The position numbers and the translations under genes were made by a program. This document shows, in pieces, positions 11,376-23,915 of a stretch of DNA of 64,000 nucleotides (its first letter is position 1; every line of letters begins with the position of its first letter). The notes below the pieces were generated by a model. It did not search any database. It saw nothing but the letters and a program-made list of their open reading frames with translations, and was not told the DNA's origin. The DNA comes from Ischnura elegans. Taxonomy: Eukaryota > Arthropoda > Insecta > Odonata > Coenagrionidae. The stretch lies in assembly GCF_921293095.1 (NCBI RefSeq), contig NC_060257.1, positions 57,200,968 through 57,264,967 of the forward strand. Reading direction: 5' to 3'.

Positions 11376-12150
11376 AATACGATTGCGCAATATCACCCTT
11401 TTTGAGATTGTTTCAGACATTTATAATAGCACCTTTTTGTCCAACCTTAATAATTTAATGCTCCTAAAAATCCAGAGTATTAAATTTAAATTCGAAAAAG
11501 CTGGATACCCAAGAAAAGCTGTTTTCATGGTAACAGCAAAGTCCATCCAAAAAAATTTTTGCGTTGCCATATTTTACTTAGGCGAATATGAAACGTGCAG
11601 TATTTGTTCAATAACTCTACAATGGACTTCTACAGTCGTGACGTCAAAGATCGCCAGTAATTTGCTTATTTTACCAAAGAAATCTTTTCTACCCACATTA
11701 AAGCATTGAGAGAATTTTTAGTCATTTTTTCTGTCTCGTCAGCGAAGTTCCTATTGCTACAGTTTTCTGGAATGATATAGAGGGAAGTTCTATGTATTTG
11801 TTTTCATATCGCACTGTCATATCAGGTAATATCAAACCCGAAATTTAGCTTACAAATCATTGAACTTCCGCAGGACCTAAAGCTGATTACCTTGTTACAG
11901 AGATTTTAACTAATTGATTAAATAACCATATCTAAGTTTCATAATTTATCAACATGAAATTGGAAAAAATACGAATCCATAGAACTAAAAAAAATAAAAG
12001 AATTTTTTTGCCGAAGATTTTACTAAGTATTGTCGCCCCAGTCGTGCTTTAATTAAAATTCATAAGTTTTATTTGATTCCATTAAGGAAATATTTCACAC
12101 ATACACCCCTGAAACCGTTCGATTTCTTATAAGCCAACAACAGTAGAAAG
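11376..12150. other. No recognisable gene
   Basis: AT-rich sequence without recognisable coding, RNA gene or terminal repeats. Confidence 0.35.
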
Positions 12151-12154
12151 AACA

Positions 12155-12720
12155 GCTAAAAAAAGGCCTATATTGAGAAACCTTGAGGTTTGATTCAATT
12201 AAAACGCTTTTTGTAAGTGAGTCATTAATTTTGTAATCACGTATTCATGACCATTCATTGCAAACGCTCGCAGCAATTAGCTATAGTAGACAGTAGACTT
12301 TAGTGGTAAAGGCTTTTTTTGCCCCACGGAACACTCTTGCACCATGAATTGCACGTCGCCACACGTCACAAGAATGTCGACTTTGAAATCTCAATCGGCC
12401 AGATTCAAGGAATCTACATCTACATAATGCCCCGCAAGCCACCTAAAAGGCGTGTGGCTGCGTTAGGACGCCAGCCGTTTACACATAAAAAGGAAGTGCT
12501 CTAAGTAAATTACGACTAGCATGTATTAAAGTCCTTTATGGTTCGTGGCAAAAACGAATTCCCATATCTATCCGTCGGCAAAACATCTCTCTTAATTTAT
12601 CGCTTCAGTCGGACCTGGAAATAAAGTGCGGCTCAAATATTATCCTCTCCGTGTCGCTCTTAAAGATATCCATTCTCAATTGTTCAAGCTATCTAAGCCT
12701 TGGTTCGAGGTTATCGTAAC
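12155..12720 (-). pseudogene. LINE 3' end, inverted copy of 32110-32660
   Basis: The complement of this segment aligns with 32150-32660 over about 500 bp, including GATGTTTTGCCG, CACACGCCTTT, GGGGCATTATGTAGATGTAG and the following ATTCATGACCATTCATTG region. It is the C-terminus and 3' UTR of a non-LTR element with an ATGTAG-rich end; stops break the frame. Confidence 0.7.
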
Positions 12721-12949
12721 TCCCAGGCACTTCACTTCTTCTGTTGCCTTTATGTTAATATCATCCACAGCATAAACATATGAAGACATTAGACAAGCAA
12801 AATTATTATTGATAGATTAGCTAGTCAAATTTTGGTGATTGTTTCATTTTTGTAGACATAGTATTTTTAAATTTCTTGAAGTATGATAACAATTGTTTAA
12901 TTAACTAACCTTCTCCATTATTTCATAATTTAATCATCAGCTGTTTTTC

Positions 12950-13690
12950 TGCCCTTCACTGGAAGGTCCCAAACACCAAAGTCGTCTCCATCCCCTCTTG
13001 TCCAAGCCCTCCTCTTGGGCTTCCTTATACCTCTTCCGAACCTCAATGCGTCTGTCATCTTCAGCATTCTTCTTTCTCTTTTCTCATTCCACTGTTCTTT
13101 CGACTGCGGTATTCTTAATCCCCTTTCATATTAAAATATGCCCTATCTAATTCCCCTTTCTCTTCAGTGCAGTCCCCGACAATCTTCTTTCCTCCCCAAA
13201 TCTTTCCAGTACCAAGTCCGTACCAATATATATTTCAAATCTTTTCATCCAACTGCGTCTAAATTCTGGAACTCTCTTCCGCCAAATATAAAGACGTCAC
13301 AATCACTTCAGTCGTTTAAAAGAAGGCTGTACTCATATTTGAAGTCTGGGGCTTAATTCAGTCTCCTCAACTCATTATCGTCATGATCTTAAAGTTGTGA
13401 TGTTATCAAAACTCTCTACGTAAATGTGTATATATATATATGTGTATGTTCATTACTGTCTTAGTTAAAACTTATATTTTTGTGTTATTAGTATTGAATA
13501 TTTTACATTTTTTGTATAAATATCTACTACTTGTTAGCCTAGCAATAATCTCCATAACGCCTTATTTTTGTCAAAATGCCTTTCATTAAGAGTAGAAAAT
13601 TTCCTGTATTTTCTATTTTTGCTCTCATAGGTTTTACCAAGAGCAAAATAAAAATGTTCTATTCTATTCTACCTCCCCATTCCTCACCTT
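12950..13690 (+). pseudogene. Non-LTR retrotransposon 3' end
   Basis: The frame at 13138-13356 ends VRTNIYFKSFHPTASKFWNS, LPPNIKTSQSLQSFKRRL, the usual C-terminal block (W-N-S-L-P-x-x-I-x-x-S-x-F-K) of jockey/CR1-group reverse transcriptase proteins. A signal AATAAAAATG and a TTCTA-type tail follow at about 13650-13675. The rest of the protein is missing. Confidence 0.75.
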
Positions 13691-14039
13691 ATCCACCCTC
13701 TTCGCTATCTTCATCCTCCTCTCCAAATTTCCAAAGCGTTGATCCTATCTCTTTGTCTTCTTCGCAAGGTCCATGTTCCGCATCCATACAACGTAACACA
13801 CCACTTACTTATTGGATTTCACCAGTATCTTCTTCATTTCAAGGTTCAATTGAAAGATAATAATAATATTTTGGCAGATAATTTTTCCCTTAACCAAAAG
13901 AGAGCACTTCAAGTGTAAGAACAAGGAAATAACGCTTTCCCAAAGTTTGGAATGGAAATCAGCGGTTACTTTTCCAGTTTACAGTTTTATTTTCTTGTAC
14001 CGGTTTCTGAAAAATTGGGATGTCAGAAGGCTAAAACCG

Positions 14040-14105
14040 GGATTTGAAGCCGGAATCAGCATCCAAGCGATCCACCCACTAACAAGCTACCAATCTCCCA
14101 TCATT
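14040..14105 (-). repeat. tRNA-like SINE fragment
   Basis: On the minus strand TAGCTTGTTAGTGGGTGGAT (A-box region) precedes GGCTTCAAATCCCGG (B box). No clear ends or duplications were found. Confidence 0.5.
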
Positions 14106-14998
14106 GTTGCAACGACCACGGCTTTTAAAATCTAACTTGCTCGAGGAGCATGTTCTTTCGCGAACCAGACCCAACGTGGAGAGGTCGAGATCGAAGATGG
14201 AATAGTGGGTCACAACCGACTCGTTTATGCTCTTAAACCTGACTGGGAACAAGGTTAATGCCTTCCCCACCTTCAGCGAAGGTGCACAGCTGCGCCGCTA
14301 CGGCAACAAGTCAGTTGGAGCAGGTAACCACCAATTTAAGCTCCCGTCATACCCACAAAGAAAAATCCAAGGTGCAAAACGGGTGGGTTTTCCCGCAGCG
14401 GCATCGCTTTAACATTTTTGCGCCAATCTCCTTCGCGGGAAGTTGCTTTTGGCTCTACGAAGGGTTTGAGATTTTCTTTTTTGCCCCGTACGGAGTTTTT
14501 TCTCGGCTTGGGACTGACCAGGTAGTCGCTTCCTCCCCTTAAAATTGGAGCCAACACTCACACAAGACCGTTCGTATTCTGTGTAAATTTTCGCGATAAA
14601 TAACATGTTTTATGTCATCGCGAATCGTGTATGTTTTTACAGAATATTCAGGAAATAAAATTATGTTGATTACTTATAAGTTATAGTGGTGATTATAGGT
14701 ATATAAATCATCTATCCATATAAAAATTCCCTGATTACATTTCTTTTTTATACCAATGCTTCGAAACACTTCTAAAAATTATGAAGTGAAAACAAATAAG
14801 TAGTTAATCACGTGGGTGGAATGTAGCTTGATAGTGTAACCGTTAGTTATTTCTATATTGAGTAATTGTTTGAGTAAAAAAGTATGAACCAAAAATAGAT
14901 ATTAGTACGAATTACAAAAATATTTTTTTCCGTGCATCATCGAAAGAAAGGAATAATATGTAGAAAAATAATTTCTCCCATCATTAGGTTTAATAAGA
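14106..14998. other. No recognisable gene
   Basis: 14140-14560 is more GC-rich than its surroundings and holds overlapping short open frames on both strands, none with a motif I recognise; it may be an old repeat. 14560-14998 is AT-rich and empty. Confidence 0.35.
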
Positions 14999-15215
14999 CC
15001 TGTTTACACGGTAACATTAACTCGCACGAGTTCATACATTTATGCATCAACTCGTACGAGTTAATGTATGCAGGCGTGAATGAAGAAGAAAATGCACCGT
15101 GTAACCACCCAACTTCAGCGAATGCATGAATAGATAATGGAACCTGTTCTAATTTGGTTCATGCATTCGTACATGTTCCTTTCCGGTCCACACGCCAAGT
15201 CAAATGATTTTATCG
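14999..15215 (+). mobile_element. TTTACACGG MITE family 2, copy a (partial)
   Basis: It starts CCTGTTTACACGGTAACATT, has ACTCGTACGAGTTAATGT, then the core CCTGTTCTAATTTGGTTCAT. The right end is lost, judged against the copy at 51788-51998. Confidence 0.7.
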
Positions 15216-15453
15216 TGGTGAACTTTCTTTGTTGATGCCCACAGCATTTTATCCCGAAATGGGGTTAGCTTTAGAACAAGCGGTCACCGAGAATAAGAAT
15301 TGTATGTGTCAATCATGGGGGAAAAATATTTTTTTTTAAAGAAACACTCTTTCTTCAACATAAAATGTATTAAATCATTAAAAAGAAAAAGTAAAAAAAT
15401 TATCTTTTCATTCCTCGGAGAATAAAGCGTGGGTGCTGGTTAGGTTTATTAAG

Positions 15454-16130
15454 GGCTGTTTAAACGGTAAATTAACCCGTACGAGATAATGTCTAAATGC
15501 ATGAACGCGTTAATGAACACGAAAATGCACCGGGTAACCACCCAACTTGTATGAATGCATGGGCAGAAAATACAACCTGTTCTAATTTGGTGCATGATGC
15601 ATTACTAGGTGGATTTAGGGGGGGCGGCGTAGGTAAGTGCTCCTCCCAGACGCTTGAAAAATATACGAGATTTTTAATACAAATATCAATCAATTTTATA
15701 TTTTTATATAAAAGTTAAAAATATTTACTCATTAATAACTTTTATATTAAAATTAAGAGTGCATTTCGCCATGTAGTTTTAAGTAGGTATGTGACCTTAC
15801 CAGACGATTTAAAAATAGACGAGATTTTTAATACAAATATTAATAAATTTTATATTTTTATAGAAAAGTTATAAATAATAATATTTGCGTATTAATAACG
15901 TTTATATTAAAATTAAGAGTATATTTCGTAGAGTAATTTTGGCATGTAGTTTTTAATCCTAAACATGAGAAGACAGTTTGTCAATCAGACCCTAGTGCCC
16001 AGTGCCCACCCCCCCCAGAAAAAACCCTGGATGCGCCCTTGCATGCATTCATACGTTCCGTTCCGGTCCTCAAAAATCATTCACGCAAACAGACATGAAC
16101 TCTTATGGATTAATGTACCGTGTAAACAGG
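15454..16130 (+). mobile_element. MITE family 2, copy b, split by a nested element
   Basis: The left part starts GGCTGTTTAAACGGTAAATT and runs to the core CCTGTTCTAATTTGGTGCAT. The right part resumes TGCATTCATACGTTCCG and ends TGTACCGTGTAAACAGG. The interruption at 15605-16040 was inserted inside the core. Confidence 0.72.
15605..16040. mobile_element. Nested G-run MITE
   Basis: Ends CTAGGTGGATTTAGGGGGGG and, in complement, AAGGGCGCATCCAGGGTTTT followed by a G-run. It contains two related AT-rich segments (15655-15745 and 15805-15925, both with GAGATTTTTAATACAAATAT). It splits a family-2 MITE, with TGCAT-type flanking duplication. Confidence 0.6.
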
Positions 16131-16257
16131 TCTTCAGAAACGAGTGTATAAGAGCGTGATAGATGAGTTAAGGATTGGTACCCACAATTTATTCTGTACG
16201 CTATAAAGCTACGTAAAACCTCAAAGGAAGTGCGAAATAGCAAAGCCTAGACTCTCG

Positions 16258-17093
16258 CAGGGTTGTCAAACTCATTCACCTTGGCGGGCCACATTAGCCA
16301 ATTCATACAGCTCGAGGGCCGCATTTGTATTTCAGGACCAATAATAGGAGAATTGTATAAAATATTAGCGCAACTACATTATAATTACTATTATTTAAAA
16401 AGGCAACTGAAAGAGAAGAAAGTGTTTATTTACTTTAATTCCTGATACTAATGCTCCCAGATACTTGACACCTCTTTGCCTGTACAAGTGCATCAATGTT
16501 TGGCACAAAGGACTGAGCGGTGGCTATCTTCATTGTTGTGCTGAGATGTTCATCAGTAAGTCGAGACCTGAGTCTAGACTTGTTCTAGTTCATGGCAGAA
16601 AAAAGTTGTTCACAGACATAGGTGGTGCCAAACATTGACATGATCTTTGAGGCCAAATGCTAAATTTGGGGATATTTAGGCCCAACATACTGATAAAATG
16701 TACTAAGATATAAACTTGAAAACTTATCCTTCAACACAGAACTATTTGCACGAGTGAAACAAATAAATGACTTCAACTCCTTTACCTCTTGGGGATTCCT
16801 ATTCACGAAGAGGAATAATTTAAGTAGTCGTGCCTCGACAAGTATTGGCCAGAAACTACCGCTAGATTAGGAGGCCAAGATGATGAAATGTAGACAATTT
16901 GCGGAAGAGAGCATTTTCGGAGTAGAAGAAATGCAAGTGGGTAATATGGATGAAGTGCCAGTAAGTTTTGATCTTCCAACTACAAGAGCTGTAAATCTTA
17001 AGGGAGCAAAGGAAGTGTCGATTGCGATTGAAGAAGTCATGGTGCCGCGGGCCGCAGATTGTAAGGGAGCGGGCCGCGTGTTTGACACCCCTG
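16258..17093 (-). mobile_element. hAT transposon relic with TIRs
   Basis: Ends CAGGGTTGTCAAAC and, in complement, CAGGGGTGTCAAAC, a known hAT-type terminus. A near 8-bp duplication is seen (GCCTAGAC at 16245-16252, five extra bases, element, GCCTAGAG at 17094-17101). The interior carries a hAT transposase fragment on the minus strand. Confidence 0.8.
16440..16800 (-). pseudogene. hAT transposase C-terminal (dimerisation) relic
   Basis: Minus strand: NPQEVKELKSFICFTRANSS, then TTYVCEQLFSAMN-stop-NKSR, LRSRLTDEHLSTTMKIAT, PNIDALVQAKRCQ. This is the C-terminal dimerisation block (CEQLFS-M, SRLTDEHL) of hAT transposases of the GTF2IRD2-like type. At least two stop codons make it inactive. Confidence 0.85.
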
Positions 17094-17109
17094 GCCTAGA
17101 GCGATGGTA

Positions 17110-17525
17110 GAAGCGTAATTTTTTTTTTGCAAAAACATTTTAAAATGTTGGAAAAAATTGACTATTCCAGGTTATATACCAGTAATATTTCTGGTCCCTA
17201 GGCAGACGCGTTAACTGTTGCGATAGATGACACCTTTTACAGTTATGAAGAGTGAAGTGATCAATTCTTATGGGTCATGAAAAGCATATTTTTTTACTAT
17301 TTAGTGCATTCTATACTGTTTTTGGTTAAAGAGTATTTCTTTAATCTGTTTCATTTCATTTTATTTTTTTTGTAAGAATATTAATGTGAATTTTAAATTA
17401 ATTTTTATTCAATTTTAATAGTGGTCACATAATTTCATAAATTTTTAAGCTTACAAGGCTACCAAAGAATTCCTCATATGAAGTGTGGAATAGCAAAGCC
17501 TGAAGCGATGCGAGTTGCGTAAAGT
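17110..17525. repeat. Interspersed repeat with tRNA-like segment, copy 1
   Basis: It aligns in two blocks with 39340-39610 (TTTTTTACTATTTAGT, CTAC/CTGTCAA, GAAATAGCAAAGCCT) and with 39830-39930 (GACTATTCCAGG, GCAGACG-TTAACTGTT). Minus-strand 17235-17165 resembles a tRNA with a B box. The hAT element at 16258-17093 sits inside this repeat at GCAAAGCCTAGA. Confidence 0.55.
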
Positions 17526-18020
17526 CAACTTATAAACATCGTTTGACCCTTCCCTGCATTTTGTATCATATATATGATACACTATGCTCATTGCACGTTT
17601 TTTATGAAGGGCTCAATTCTTCATCTCAAACTCATGGTGCATCATATACGGTACACCACGTCGTTATGCTATGTGGTTCTCGAAGCAGTCAGTAGGTGCC
17701 AAAGGTGATCAGCTTCTAAGTATGTTGAATGAAGTCAGCTCCGTGAATGAGAAATGACTAAATTACCATTCTATCTAGGGTAAATTAGATTCCAAAAAGG
17801 ATTAGGTTAGTTTTTTTGAACTAGTTTTTTGTAAATTAGATTCCTCTCTCTGGATCTGTCAGAAAATACCAAAAGCGCGTTATATAGACCGTAGGTTTAG
17901 AGATAATTTGTGTTTCAATTCGTTAAATTTGGTAAATATGTCGGAAAATATAACTAAATACACTAGTACAAAGTAACAACTTAAAAAAAAACGATTGTAT
18001 CCAGTATGTATTTAGACCCA

Positions 18021-18295
18021 AGAACTTTCAGGGTTCAAGGCGAACCCTGATGAGGGTACAACGCACCGGGGCCCGGAACCAAGCCAGGGGCTTATACGCC
18101 AGGAATCCCGGGGAGGGGGAGGAGAGAGGAAGGAAAAAGGATGGAGACGCCGTCGCGATCGGAGCCCGCCGGCGCCTCCAGGGAAAGGAAAGGGTTGGAA
18201 GGGAGGGAAAGAGGGATAAAACACTCCAGTGCTATGGAAGCAAAGGAGACCCAATCTAGCGAAACCATGCCTGCGCAATTTCTCTACCACCAACT
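18021..18295 (-). mobile_element. GC-rich SINE-like element with 16-bp TSD
   Basis: It is flanked by identical TATGTATTTAGACCCA at 18005-18020 and 18296-18311. On the minus strand it starts near GCGCAGGCATGGTTTCGCTA and continues with GGAGGCGCCGGCGGGCTCCG and CCCTCCCCGGGATTCC. A second copy is at 38735-39015. It is far more GC-rich than the rest of the window. Non-coding. Confidence 0.75.
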
Positions 18296-18489
18296 TATGT
18301 ATTTAGACCCAGTGGGGGGAGGGGTTATGGCTATGCCACTGCCCGAGTTATATATTTTTGGGTCCACCCTCCTCTGAATCAGTAAAGGTAAGGACGCCAA
18401 TGAGAAGTTATAGCGCCAATGAAAAATTGTGCCAAACGGCCAAGCTGGCTAGTAGCATACTAAGTCAGTAGCTCTTAGTAGCTCACTTA

Positions 18490-19150
18490 AAAGAATAGGG
18501 TAGTTTCCTTCATCAAAGAAAACGAAAGGCATTGATTGCGATTCGTTACCCATCATTAGTGTATTCATAATATACAAATTAATTGGTTTTAGAAATACCG
18601 GTTTAGACGAATGGCAAGGGTCAATTTTATCCTCATTTGAAAAAGGCCAGATTGGCGCCCATGCGATTCCACTCCACGTGACGTCACAGGGACCAAGTTT
18701 CTATACGAGTAGATAGGAGTTTTACATCGTCTGAGGTTACCAATGCATGCATGAGGCACAGAGCTCAGGGAAACATGTCTTAATAATCACTTATTAAAAC
18801 TGGCTAAGGTCGGAAAGTTTTCTTCGTTTGATAAGATATTAATAATCCTTATTTAAGCCAAGCGTTAACAGCTAGCATGGTACTCTGTTACCTGCTAGCA
18901 TCCTGCGTCGTATCAGCGCTCAGAACCTCACCCCAAGGTCACCTCACTTGCGGCAGCGGGAACCAGAACGACGTCACACGGGAGTTTTCCCGGCATTCAT
19001 ACTTACCCGTCGCGTTTTCACGCGCTTGAGAATTTTCACTTGTCATTTTTGGCGAAAAATAGATATCGTCATTTAAAAATCTAAAAGCGTGAAATACGTA
19101 CTCTAGGAGTAATAATCTTTCGATTTAGGCAATAAAAAAATAAAAGGAAA
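18490..19150 (-). repeat. Interspersed repeat family A, inverted copy
   Basis: It aligns as a reverse complement with 39975-40556 over about 600 bp; shared blocks include AAACGAAAGGCATTGATTGC, GGCGCCCATGCGATTCC, TACATCGTCTGAG, GAGGCACAGAGCTCAGG and GAGTAATAATCTTTCGATTT. No open frame or terminal repeat was found, so the class is unknown. Confidence 0.75.
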
Positions 19151-19404
19151 CCACTTTATTCGCATGAATAACATATCTTAGTAGGCGACTGAAAGATCTT
19201 AGTAGCCGACTAAGTGAGTCGCCCTACTAGTGTGTTTTAGCGGAAATCTATGAATACGGCCGTTAGAGTCTAAATAATGTAAAATGTATTTCCAGGAATT
19301 TCATTTTTCAAAATATTTCCTCGAACTCCCGTTGCCAGGGGGTTCCCGACCCCAGGCCTCATCTTCCCCCCCCCCCCCCCCCCCACCAAAGAATATTCCT
19401 AGTG

Positions 19405-19560
19405 ACGCCGCTGAGACTTAGGGAGACTTGTAAGAATGGATTTTCATCTGGTTATGGTCTGCACGGGGAATTTCAGCCCGATGCAACAATGGGAGTTGGG
19501 TTAAAAATCAGTTAGTAGATTCCATCGATGAAACAGACGAAACAAGTTAAAGAAAAGCAT
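19405..19560 (+). repeat. Interspersed repeat, direct copy at 40590-40735
   Basis: Shared blocks: GTAAGAATGGATT, TCATCTGGTT, AATTTCA-GCCGAT, AGATTCCATCGATGAAACAG. Both copies lie just beyond a family A copy, but in different relative orientation. Confidence 0.65.
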
Positions 19561-20019
19561 GTAAAGAATCACAGAAAACGGAAACGTAGAATAAGCGTGG
19601 GTCCTTTTCCCTTTCTTAGATCATTGCGACATTTTTAAATTCGACGTGTTTCATATTTCGATTTGTTTTCCCTCGCTCACCTTCTCCGCCGCGGGAAAAT
19701 TATCCGGGAGAAAGCATAGTTGCAACACCTTGAAATTTCATCTATTGCGTTTCCTGATGTTTTTTTATGCAGAGGTGAAATGATCGGAAAGAAAATAAAA
19801 AAAACCTCGGTCGTCGACAGGAAAGATTGACGATGTTGTTGTTTGCTGAAAATTCCTCGTGATTGAAGTCATTTTCCGAGTATACTGTGATTTACTTTCT
19901 CATCGGTTTGTTAGTAGGTATTTACTAACAGGAATGCAACAACCCTATATCATAGGTAGTGTGAGAGAGATTTAAAGTACTGGGTTGTCATTAAAAAATG
20001 GTGCTATTTCATGTTCAAT

Positions 20020-20757
20020 CTGTATGTTAGAAAGCCTATCGACTTATGGGATTTATGAAACGTCATTGTATTTCCAATTTTTCTAATAAAACTGTTATGC
20101 GTGCATATATTGCGATTGTTGGAACTGTCTTGGAGTACGGCAGTGTTATCTGGAATCCGCACCATCTCACGTTAGATAGAGCACTGGAAGGGATTCAGAA
20201 GCGATCTGTGGAATGGCTGTGTTCTCTGGATGATGGTCTAGTCTAGTCTAGTATAGAAATACATAATATATCGCAGTTGCAATACTATTAGCATGTTTAA
20301 AAATTTATATTCATACTATTGGAAAGTATTTACTGGTTTTCAAACTTGTTAAGTATGCATTTATTTATTCGTCATTGAGATTTCAACTATTCATAATTAA
20401 TGTTTTATAATATTTACCTTAGGTCTGTTTGAAATCGAATGCTATATTTATTGGAGTAAATGATTTATTATTATTCATGTTATATTTATTTAGTTATTTA
20501 TTTATTTTTTCATATTCTACCCTAAATGTTGTGATGGGTATATGTGCATTCTTAGTTTTTTTTTTTGCTATGATTGATTAAGTTAACTTCAAGATTTCAT
20601 TTCTATGCACTGATGTGCTAGTTGTGCTGAATTCCATTCGGAAATATTTGATATATTTTGTACAAATTTATTTTGTAATCTCATTTGTATGTAATATCCA
20701 TTTTATGTTCATAATAGACAATTTGTCCAAGAACAATAAATACTATTATTATTATAG
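20020..20757 (+). pseudogene. Non-LTR retrotransposon 3' part
   Basis: Translated pieces: RAYIAIVGTVLEYGSVIWNP, LDRALEGIQKRSVEWLC, then a degraded IHNISQLQYY stretch. YGSVIWNP followed by IQKR is the post-RT block of jockey/CR1-group elements. It ends with AATAAATA and an ATTATTATT tail. Confidence 0.75.
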
Positions 20758-20844
20758 TCTATGCATCGTTCCAATGCATCATTTTATGCTAACATTTTAT
20801 GCTCTCGCCCCTTGGGAGTTTGAGGGAGGGTTTCTGATACAATG

Positions 20845-21240
20845 TTCTTGCGTAAAATAATGACAGGTGATGTGGATTCCAGCCATCTACTTGCCCTAAT
20901 CAACTTCAATGCACCTCCAAGGAGGACTAAGCATACACCACTTTTCAGATGCCATTTCGGTCGGGTAGAAGTTTGTAAAAATGAACAGCTCACAAGAATG
21001 ATGCGGACGGCTGATCGATTTTTAGAATGATAAATATGTAGATTTAATTTATGATTCTTATGTGTTTCCCTAAAAAAGAAAACTTATTTATATTTTAATG
21101 GAATTTATGAGGTTGTTAACATTTTTTCACTGATTGACTTATGTATACATATTAATTTATTTTATGCTTTATTGTATTGCATTATATATTGTATATTTCA
21201 CTTTATTTTATTATAACACATGTAATAGGGGTGACCTGTA
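20845..21240 (+). pseudogene. Second LINE C-terminal fragment
   Basis: The frame reads SSHLLALINFNAPPRRTKHT, LFRCHFGRVEVCK, LTRMMRTADRF and stops at 21030. The S-x-LL-x-x-INF-x-x-P-R ... R-MMR-x-A pattern is the usual last block of these reverse transcriptase proteins. The rest up to 21240 is probable 3' UTR. Confidence 0.65.
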
Positions 21241-22042
21241 TGTTATTTTGAAATCCGATGAAAACTATTTTGAACAGTTAAAAAGGATATATTAGCTAGT
21301 AAAAATACCTAATGTTTCTCCATTTATCATTTTAAAAAATTGGCTTAAAAAATCGAGCAAAATATTTCTGAGCCGACCATTTGCTAGGGAGTTTGGCCGA
21401 TACCTGGAGAAGGTACTGAAAAAGAAAGATGAAAAATCGGGATTTTAAACAATGTTTCCGGCATATCACTCAGTACTGTCGTGGAATTTTAACTGTATAC
21501 CATTAAATGATTATTTACTCGATTAAAAATCACTTTTGGGTTTTGTAGAAACGCTGGAATCACCCCATATTGGTGCGCAATTATAGAATACCAGCGGCGG
21601 ACTTCTGCGGGCGATGTTTCGGCACCTATGACGCCATAGGGGCTTTGTCGTGCTTTCTTCGACTGTGGCGGGAGTTTTTGGCGCGCATTAAATTTCGCTA
21701 TGTTTATCATTCAATACCTCGCGAAGGAAAACTCGAGATTAACATACGGTTTTCTTTGTTGAATCCAGAAAATTATTTTCTGCCGGTAAAATAAAAAAAA
21801 AGGTTCCCTATTAGTGGGAAGTCGGCACTTAAGGAGTACGCTTATGCCTCTGCTTGGTTGCTAAGGACGCGTGTATTAAATTTTATTTATTATGTAAAGA
21901 AGATCTTTGAGTCTACAAATACGAAAAATGAAAAACAAAAACGGTAGGTGGGAAACTGTTTTCATTTAAATCATGCTCAAAATCCCATCATTATTTTATG
22001 ATAACCCTATATAGTTAGGTGAATAAAAGTTACATGCATACA

Positions 22043-22266
22043 TTTTTACACGGAATTGCGCAATCTGACGTACGTGCGAAGGCGCAATCGAAATTGCGTC
22101 GTGCAAAGCGGTGAATTGCTAGAACACATGCGAGAATGCGTGGATGCGAGACGGCAAAATAGCCCCTGTTCTAATTTCGTTCATGCATTCGCGCAATTCC
22201 ACGCCATTTTAGAAATAAATGCAGCTCTAACCTGCGCAATTCCGTGCCCCGTGTAAAACGGCCTTA
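22043..22266 (+). mobile_element. TTTACACGG MITE family 1, copy a
   Basis: It runs from TTTTTACACGGAATTGCGCA to CCGTGTAAAACGGCCTT, with the core CCCTGTTCTAATTTCGTTCA. About 13 bp of the left terminus are missing compared with the copies at 47483 and 48926. Confidence 0.8.
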
Positions 22267-22865
22267 AGGATTAATTAAATATCCCTCAGAAAGCCGTAAA
22301 ACTCACCATTTTGAACAATCTTAAAATTCTGCAATTTATTGATATCGCACCTACCGCTCACCCTGGTGGGTATTCCATACCCCACACACCCCGGTATTAG
22401 TTGATCGTAAACCCCTCCTACCCCCAGCCTTAATTCCTAACTGCGCCCCTGCAGCAGGAAACGGTCTATCTGAGTGATCTTCCTTACCTTGGGCAGACTC
22501 GTCTCGGTACGTTGCCTTCTCATCGTTTGTTTGTCCTTGTCACGTGCCAGGCCACCTTCGGCGGAGCGAGATCCATTTTGAGACGGACGCTCTGACCGCA
22601 AGCGATTGAAATGGATAGTATCTTTACCTGAATGTGGAGCGCTGTGTATCGAACCTTAACCTGGAATCAGGCACGTGCGGTCACGACGTCATATCTGAGC
22701 TATAATTGGTCTTCTTTTCCCCATAATACCTTCATCGAGAATTTTAATGATATGTTTTCCCCCGCGCAGGAATGAAACGGAAATGGTAGTGCCGGTATGA
22801 TATAATTATTGTGCTACGATGTTCTGTAGCGCTAGCAGGTGATTATTGAGACCGCTAGTTGTATG

Positions 22866-23382
22866 TTAACCCATTAGTGCATAAAGTTATTTTTGTCGAA
22901 TATTAATTTAGAAAGTAATTATTCTGCCCAATAAGGTTCACTTTCACTTATTTCTGCAATTTTTTAAATTTTACAATCAATAGTTTAAATAATGCAGCCC
23001 GTCCGATGTATCGGAAGGTCATTTTCCAGTGTTGATTACATATTCAAATAGTATAGACAAACTTGATAATATAGAAAATAAGAAGATCAACCTTTAGAAT
23101 GAGATGAAAGTTATCAACATATTGAGCAAAATAGGGCAATAAAAATAATTTACTTACCCCGTGCGGGTGACTGAAAATTCTTTCAATTCCATGTCTCACA
23201 TAAATGCTTCTCAAGTCAATAAATTCAAGGAGTCTAATAAAATATTAGCTGGGCGATAAAGACAGACTTGCATTTGAACTTAATATAGTATCGAAATGTA
23301 GCGCAATTCAACTGGAGCCCAGAACAAAAATTAAATACGAGTGTCCGATATATCAGACGCTATGCACTACTTAATGGGTTAA
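22866..23382. mobile_element. TTAA-flanked MITE with subterminal palindromes
   Basis: Ends TTAACCCATTAGTGCATA and, in complement, TTAACCCATTAAGTAGTGCA. Inside are two near-palindromes, TCCGATGTATCGGA (23002) and TCCGATATATCAGA (23344). Length 517 bp, non-coding; piggyBac-type by its TTAA target. Confidence 0.72.
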
Positions 23383-23640
23383 AGGTGAGCTAAGTGGCCG
23401 CAGTTTTTCAGAATATAGATTGAGCCAGGAAAGCCGATTTACCGTAAAAAAAACCGTTAAAGTTTAAAATAAAATAAAATTGAGAGCTGTTACCAGCATT
23501 GCATGAATTTAGAGAATGAATGTTTAAGAGATTGACGGAATGAGGATTTCTTTCGCCGTAGTCCGTATCTCCCCTTCGTTGAACTCATTGAGATTTCTGG
23601 TATCTTTGGACTCCCCAACAGTTAACTAAAAATCAGCATA

Positions 23641-23915
23641 AGTTATACTGAAGCAAACTGTGAAATTCTAAATTTTGAAACAGCTTAAAAGTAGATTGAG
23701 AAAGTTTCCCTGAGTTATACTGAAAAAAAAACTGAAACTCTGAGTACTGAAACAGGTTGTCAGTAGACTGAGAAAGTTTTACTGATACAAACTGTGGAAT
23801 TCTAAATACTCAAAGAGGTCAAAAGCAGATTGAGAACATTTTCCTGAGTTTTACCGAAACCAACTGCAAAATGCTAAATACTTAAACAGGTTAAAAGAAG
23901 ACTCACTCAAGGAAT
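23641..23915. repeat. Diverged tandem repeat, about 4 units of 63-72 bp
   Basis: Units begin near 23641, 23713, 23776 and 23847 with AGTTATACTGAA or a close variant, then AACTGTGAAATTCTAAAT, GAAACAGGTTAAAAG and AGATTGAGAAAGTTT. No conserved reading frame. Confidence 0.75.
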